A DNA stretch of 7,746 nucleotides from Sandaracinobacteroides sp041909755 (GTDB lineage Bacteria > Pseudomonadota > Alphaproteobacteria > Sphingomonadales > Sphingomonadaceae), in NCBI RefSeq assembly GCF_041909755.1, contig NZ_JAYRCW010000107.1, positions 1 to 7,746 on the forward strand, read 5' to 3'. Shown piece after piece: positions 6,066 to 7,746 of the stretch; the stretch's first letter is position 1, and each line of letters starts with the position of its first letter. The notes below the pieces were generated by a model, which was given only the letters and a program-made list of their open reading frames with translations, made no database searches and was not told the DNA's origin. The translations under genes and the position numbers were made by a program.

Positions 6066-7354
6066 CGCTGGACAGGCGCGCATTGCTGGCAGGGCTGGGC
6101 GCGGCAGTCGCCACCACGGCCGCGGTCCCCGCGCTGGCAAGGGCGGCGGGACGTGCCCCGGCCTATCCGGCATTGCAGGCGCTGATTGACGCATATGTGG
6201 CGGAAGGGCTGGTGCCGGGCGCCGTGCTGGGCGTGGTGCGGCCGGGCCGGTTCGAACCGCAATGGCTGACATCCGGGACGACGGAATTCGGTGGCGGCGC
6301 GGCGGTCTCTCCGACGCGGTCGCTGTGGCGCATCTTTTCCATGACCAAGCAGGTGACGGGAATCGCCGTGATGCAGCAGGTGGCGGCTGGCCGGATCGGC
6401 ATCGACACGCCGATCGCGGACATCATGCCGGAATTCCGCCGGCAGACGGTGCTGGTGGATCCGGCGAAGGGGCTGGAAAGCCGGCCGGCGAAATCGCCGG
6501 TGCTGGTGCGGCACCTGCTGACCCACACCGCCGGCTTCGGCTATACCATCAATGGCGATGGCCCGCTGGAAAAGGAATATCGGCGGCAGGGCCTTCAGCC
6601 GATGTCCGGCGGGGCGCTGATCGGGGCCGGGGAGCCGCCCGCGCCCGACCTTCGCACCTATATGGAGCGGCTGGCGACGCTGCCGCTGCTGTTCGATCCG
6701 GGCACGAAATGGCATTATTCCATCAGCCTCGATGTCGCCGGCGCGCTGCTGGAACGGCTGACGGGCCGGTCGCTGGATCGGGTGTTCGCCGACCAGTTGT
6801 TCGATCCGCTGGGGATGCGCGACACCGGATTCTGGGTGGATGCCGCGCAGCAGCAGCGGCTGGCGGGGCTGTACAGCTGGCGGGGGCCGGGCTGGAAGCT
6901 GCTGGAAAAGCCGCAGCTGATCGACGGGCCGCAGAAGAGCGAATGGGCCAGCCGGCCGGTGATGCTGGCGGGCGGAGCGGGCCTGGTTTCATCCGCAAGC
7001 GATTTCGCGCGCTTCCTGCAGATGCTGCTGAACGGGGGGATGTTCGAAGGCCGGATGGTGATGCCGCCCGGCGCCGTGCGGCTTGCCATGTCGAACCTGA
7101 TGGACCCGGGCACGAGCTTTGGCTGGGAACAGGGCTTTGGCGCGGGCGGGCGATCCGTGCAGGTGGAAACGACGGCGCGCCACCCGGATCGCTATCCGGT
7201 GGGCGTGTGGGGCTGGGGCGGCGCGGCAAGCACGCTCGCCCATGTCGATCCGGTGCGGCAGATCGGAGTGGTGCTGATGCTGCAATCGCTGGGCAACGAG
7301 AAGGGCCCCAAGGAAGAGCGGCTGAACCGCGCGATCGCCTCAGACCTCGCCTGA
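6026..7354 (+). CDS. Tat-exported serine hydrolase, beta-lactamase/class C esterase fold
   Basis: A periplasmic or extracytoplasmic serine hydrolase of the beta-lactamase superfamily (COG1680, esterase EstB-like); these act on esters, amides or D-amino acid peptides, and the substrate here is unknown. From ATG 6026 it is 442 aa. Residues 14-41 form a twin-arginine signal (TLDRRALLAGLGAAVATTAA to PALARA). The SxxK motif is SMTK (105-108, nucleophile Ser105, base Lys108), followed by LLTHTAGFGY (164-173). The Tyr motif is WHYSIS (229-234, Tyr231), and WGGAASTLAHVDP (397-409) occupies the place of the KTG box. All three active-site elements are present, though YSI replaces the usual YxN. The start is chosen because it keeps the whole Tat signal; an AGGGAAG lies about 8 nt upstream (6011-6017). 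It overlaps the end of the patatin gene by 40 nt, implying translational coupling. Beta-lactam resistance is not implied. Confidence 0.92.
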   Translation: MGQGADRGDRAGLTLDRRALLAGLGAAVATTAAVPALARAAGRAPAYPALQALIDAYVAEGLVPGAVLGVVRPGRFEPQWLTSGTTEFGGGAAVSPTRSLWRIFSMTKQVTGIAVMQQVAAGRIGIDTPIADIMPEFRRQTVLVDPAKGLESRPAKSPVLVRHLLTHTAGFGYTINGDGPLEKEYRRQGLQPMSGGALIGAGEPPAPDLRTYMERLATLPLLFDPGTKWHYSISLDVAGALLERLTGRSLDRVFADQLFDPLGMRDTGFWVDAAQQQRLAGLYSWRGPGWKLLEKPQLIDGPQKSEWASRPVMLAGGAGLVSSASDFARFLQMLLNGGMFEGRMVMPPGAVRLAMSNLMDPGTSFGWEQGFGAGGRSVQVETTARHPDRYPVGVWGWGGAASTLAHVDPVRQIGVVLMLQSLGNEKGPKEERLNRAIASDLA

Positions 7355-7746
7355 CAGGCGGGCCTCTGCCCAGCGGGCCGCCTCTGCGACGACCTCATCC
7401 TCGTCTCCGCGCAGGGCGCGGACGGCGGGCAGCAGGCCCGCCAGGCCGCTGTTGCCGGCCGCATAGAGGCAGTTGCGGACGAAGCGGTTGCGGCCGATGC
7501 GCTTGATGGGGGAGCCTGCGAAGATGGTGCGGAAGCCGGTATCGTCCAGCGCCAGCAGGTCTGCGAGGTGGGGGGCCGCCAGTTCCGCGCGCGGATGGAA
7601 GGCGGGGTCTGCCGGGAATTGCGCGTGGCTGTTCCAGGGGCAGGCGTTCAGGCAATCGTCGCAGCCATAGATGCGGTTGCCCAGCGCCGGCCGGAATTCG
7701 GCTGGAACCGGCCCCTTGTGTTCGATGGTGAGGTAGGAAATGCAGC
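7340..7746 (-). CDS. queG: Epoxyqueuosine reductase QueG, C-terminal part (runs off window)
   Basis: Catalyses the last step of queuosine biosynthesis, reducing epoxyqueuosine to queuosine at the wobble position of tRNAs, using cobalamin and two [4Fe-4S] clusters. Only the last 134 codons are visible; the start lies beyond the right edge. Counting from the first complete codon, the visible part begins CISYLTIEHKGPVP and continues with IYGCDDCLNACPWN (25-38). The Cys residues of CxxCxxxCP (28, 31, 35) are cluster ligands and Cys1 belongs to the conserved RCISYLTIE region. The tail has DDTGFRTIFAGSPIKRIGRN and FVRNCLYAAGNSG, typical of the C-terminal HEAT-like helical part of the family, and then LRGDEDEVVAEAARWA. 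The stop is TGA at 7342-7340. It converges on the serine hydrolase and overlaps it by 15 nt. The N-terminal cobalamin-binding domain and the first ferredoxin motif cannot be checked here. Confidence 0.95.
   Translation of the reverse strand, partial: CISYLTIEHKGPVPAEFRPALGNRIYGCDDCLNACPWNSHAQFPADPAFHPRAELAAPHLADLLALDDTGFRTIFAGSPIKRIGRNRFVRNCLYAAGNSGLAGLLPAVRALRGDEDEVVAEAARWAEARLSGEV
7348..7371. terminator. Small inverted repeats at the hydrolase/queG junction (possible weak terminator)
   Basis: CGCCTG-A-CAGGCG (7348-7360) is a perfect inverted repeat centred on the last base of the hydrolase stop codon. It is followed by GGGC-CTCT-GCCC (7360-7371). The stems are short and no T-run follows on either strand, so this is at best a weak or Rho-assisted end point between convergent genes. 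The call is tentative. Confidence 0.2.

Noticed and set aside
6026..7354. Antibiotic-resistance beta-lactamase
   Set aside because: The fold and SxxK motif are shared by many esterases and peptidases. YSI in place of YxN, WGG at the KTG position and the operon context favour a general hydrolase.
6262..7506. 414-codon plus-strand reading frame overlapping the hydrolase in another frame
   Set aside because: A Gly/Ala/Arg-rich out-of-frame shadow; the hydrolase frame holds SMTK, the Tyr motif and WGG, and the opposite strand holds queG.

Overview
The window is very GC-rich (about 70% by eye) and gene-dense, with strong G/C preference at third codon positions and many genes that touch or overlap. 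Gene content and protein style point to an alphaproteobacterium, most likely a sphingomonad (Sphingomonadales). The supporting signs are a fused Nnr, a secreted SH3_4 protein next to a glyoxylate/hydroxypyruvate reductase-type dehydrogenase, a Tat-exported beta-lactamase-fold hydrolase and QueG. This placement is inference from the sequence alone. It looks like ordinary chromosome: I see no tRNA, rRNA, insertion sequence, CRISPR array, phage gene or attachment site.

Layout, left to right. (1) Positions 23-1459, plus strand: bifunctional NAD(P)H-hydrate repair enzyme Nnr. (2) Positions 1456-2571, minus strand: a two-gene unit, transcribed right to left, of an exported double-SH3 protein followed 12 nt later by a small membrane-anchored GGDEF protein. 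The GGDEF gene converges on nnr, and both genes stop within one shared CTAG. (3) Positions 2572-2624: a short divergent promoter region. (4) Positions 2625-7354, plus strand: a probable three-gene operon of a D-2-hydroxyacid dehydrogenase, a long patatin-like protein with a DUF3376-type C-terminus, and a Tat-exported serine hydrolase of the beta-lactamase/esterase fold. The first two genes are 18 nt apart in the same reading frame; the last two overlap by about 40 nt. (5) Positions 7340-7746, minus strand: the C-terminal part of epoxyqueuosine reductase QueG, running off the right edge and overlapping the hydrolase tail-to-tail by 15 nt.

Functionally this is a mixture: metabolite repair (Nnr), tRNA modification (QueG), 2-keto/2-hydroxyacid reduction, possible c-di-GMP signalling, an envelope SH3 protein, and two ester or lipid hydrolases. 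The least understood part is the operon holding the patatin/DUF3376 protein and the exported hydrolase. The patatin family has no established function, and its nucleophile elbow and catalytic Asp are intact here while its oxyanion-hole motif is atypical. The GGDEF protein has the core catalytic residues but lacks the inhibitory RxxD site and has a degenerate C-terminal signature. I found no clear evidence of a new multi-gene system. No gap between genes exceeds about 55 bases, so no long non-coding stretch is left undescribed.
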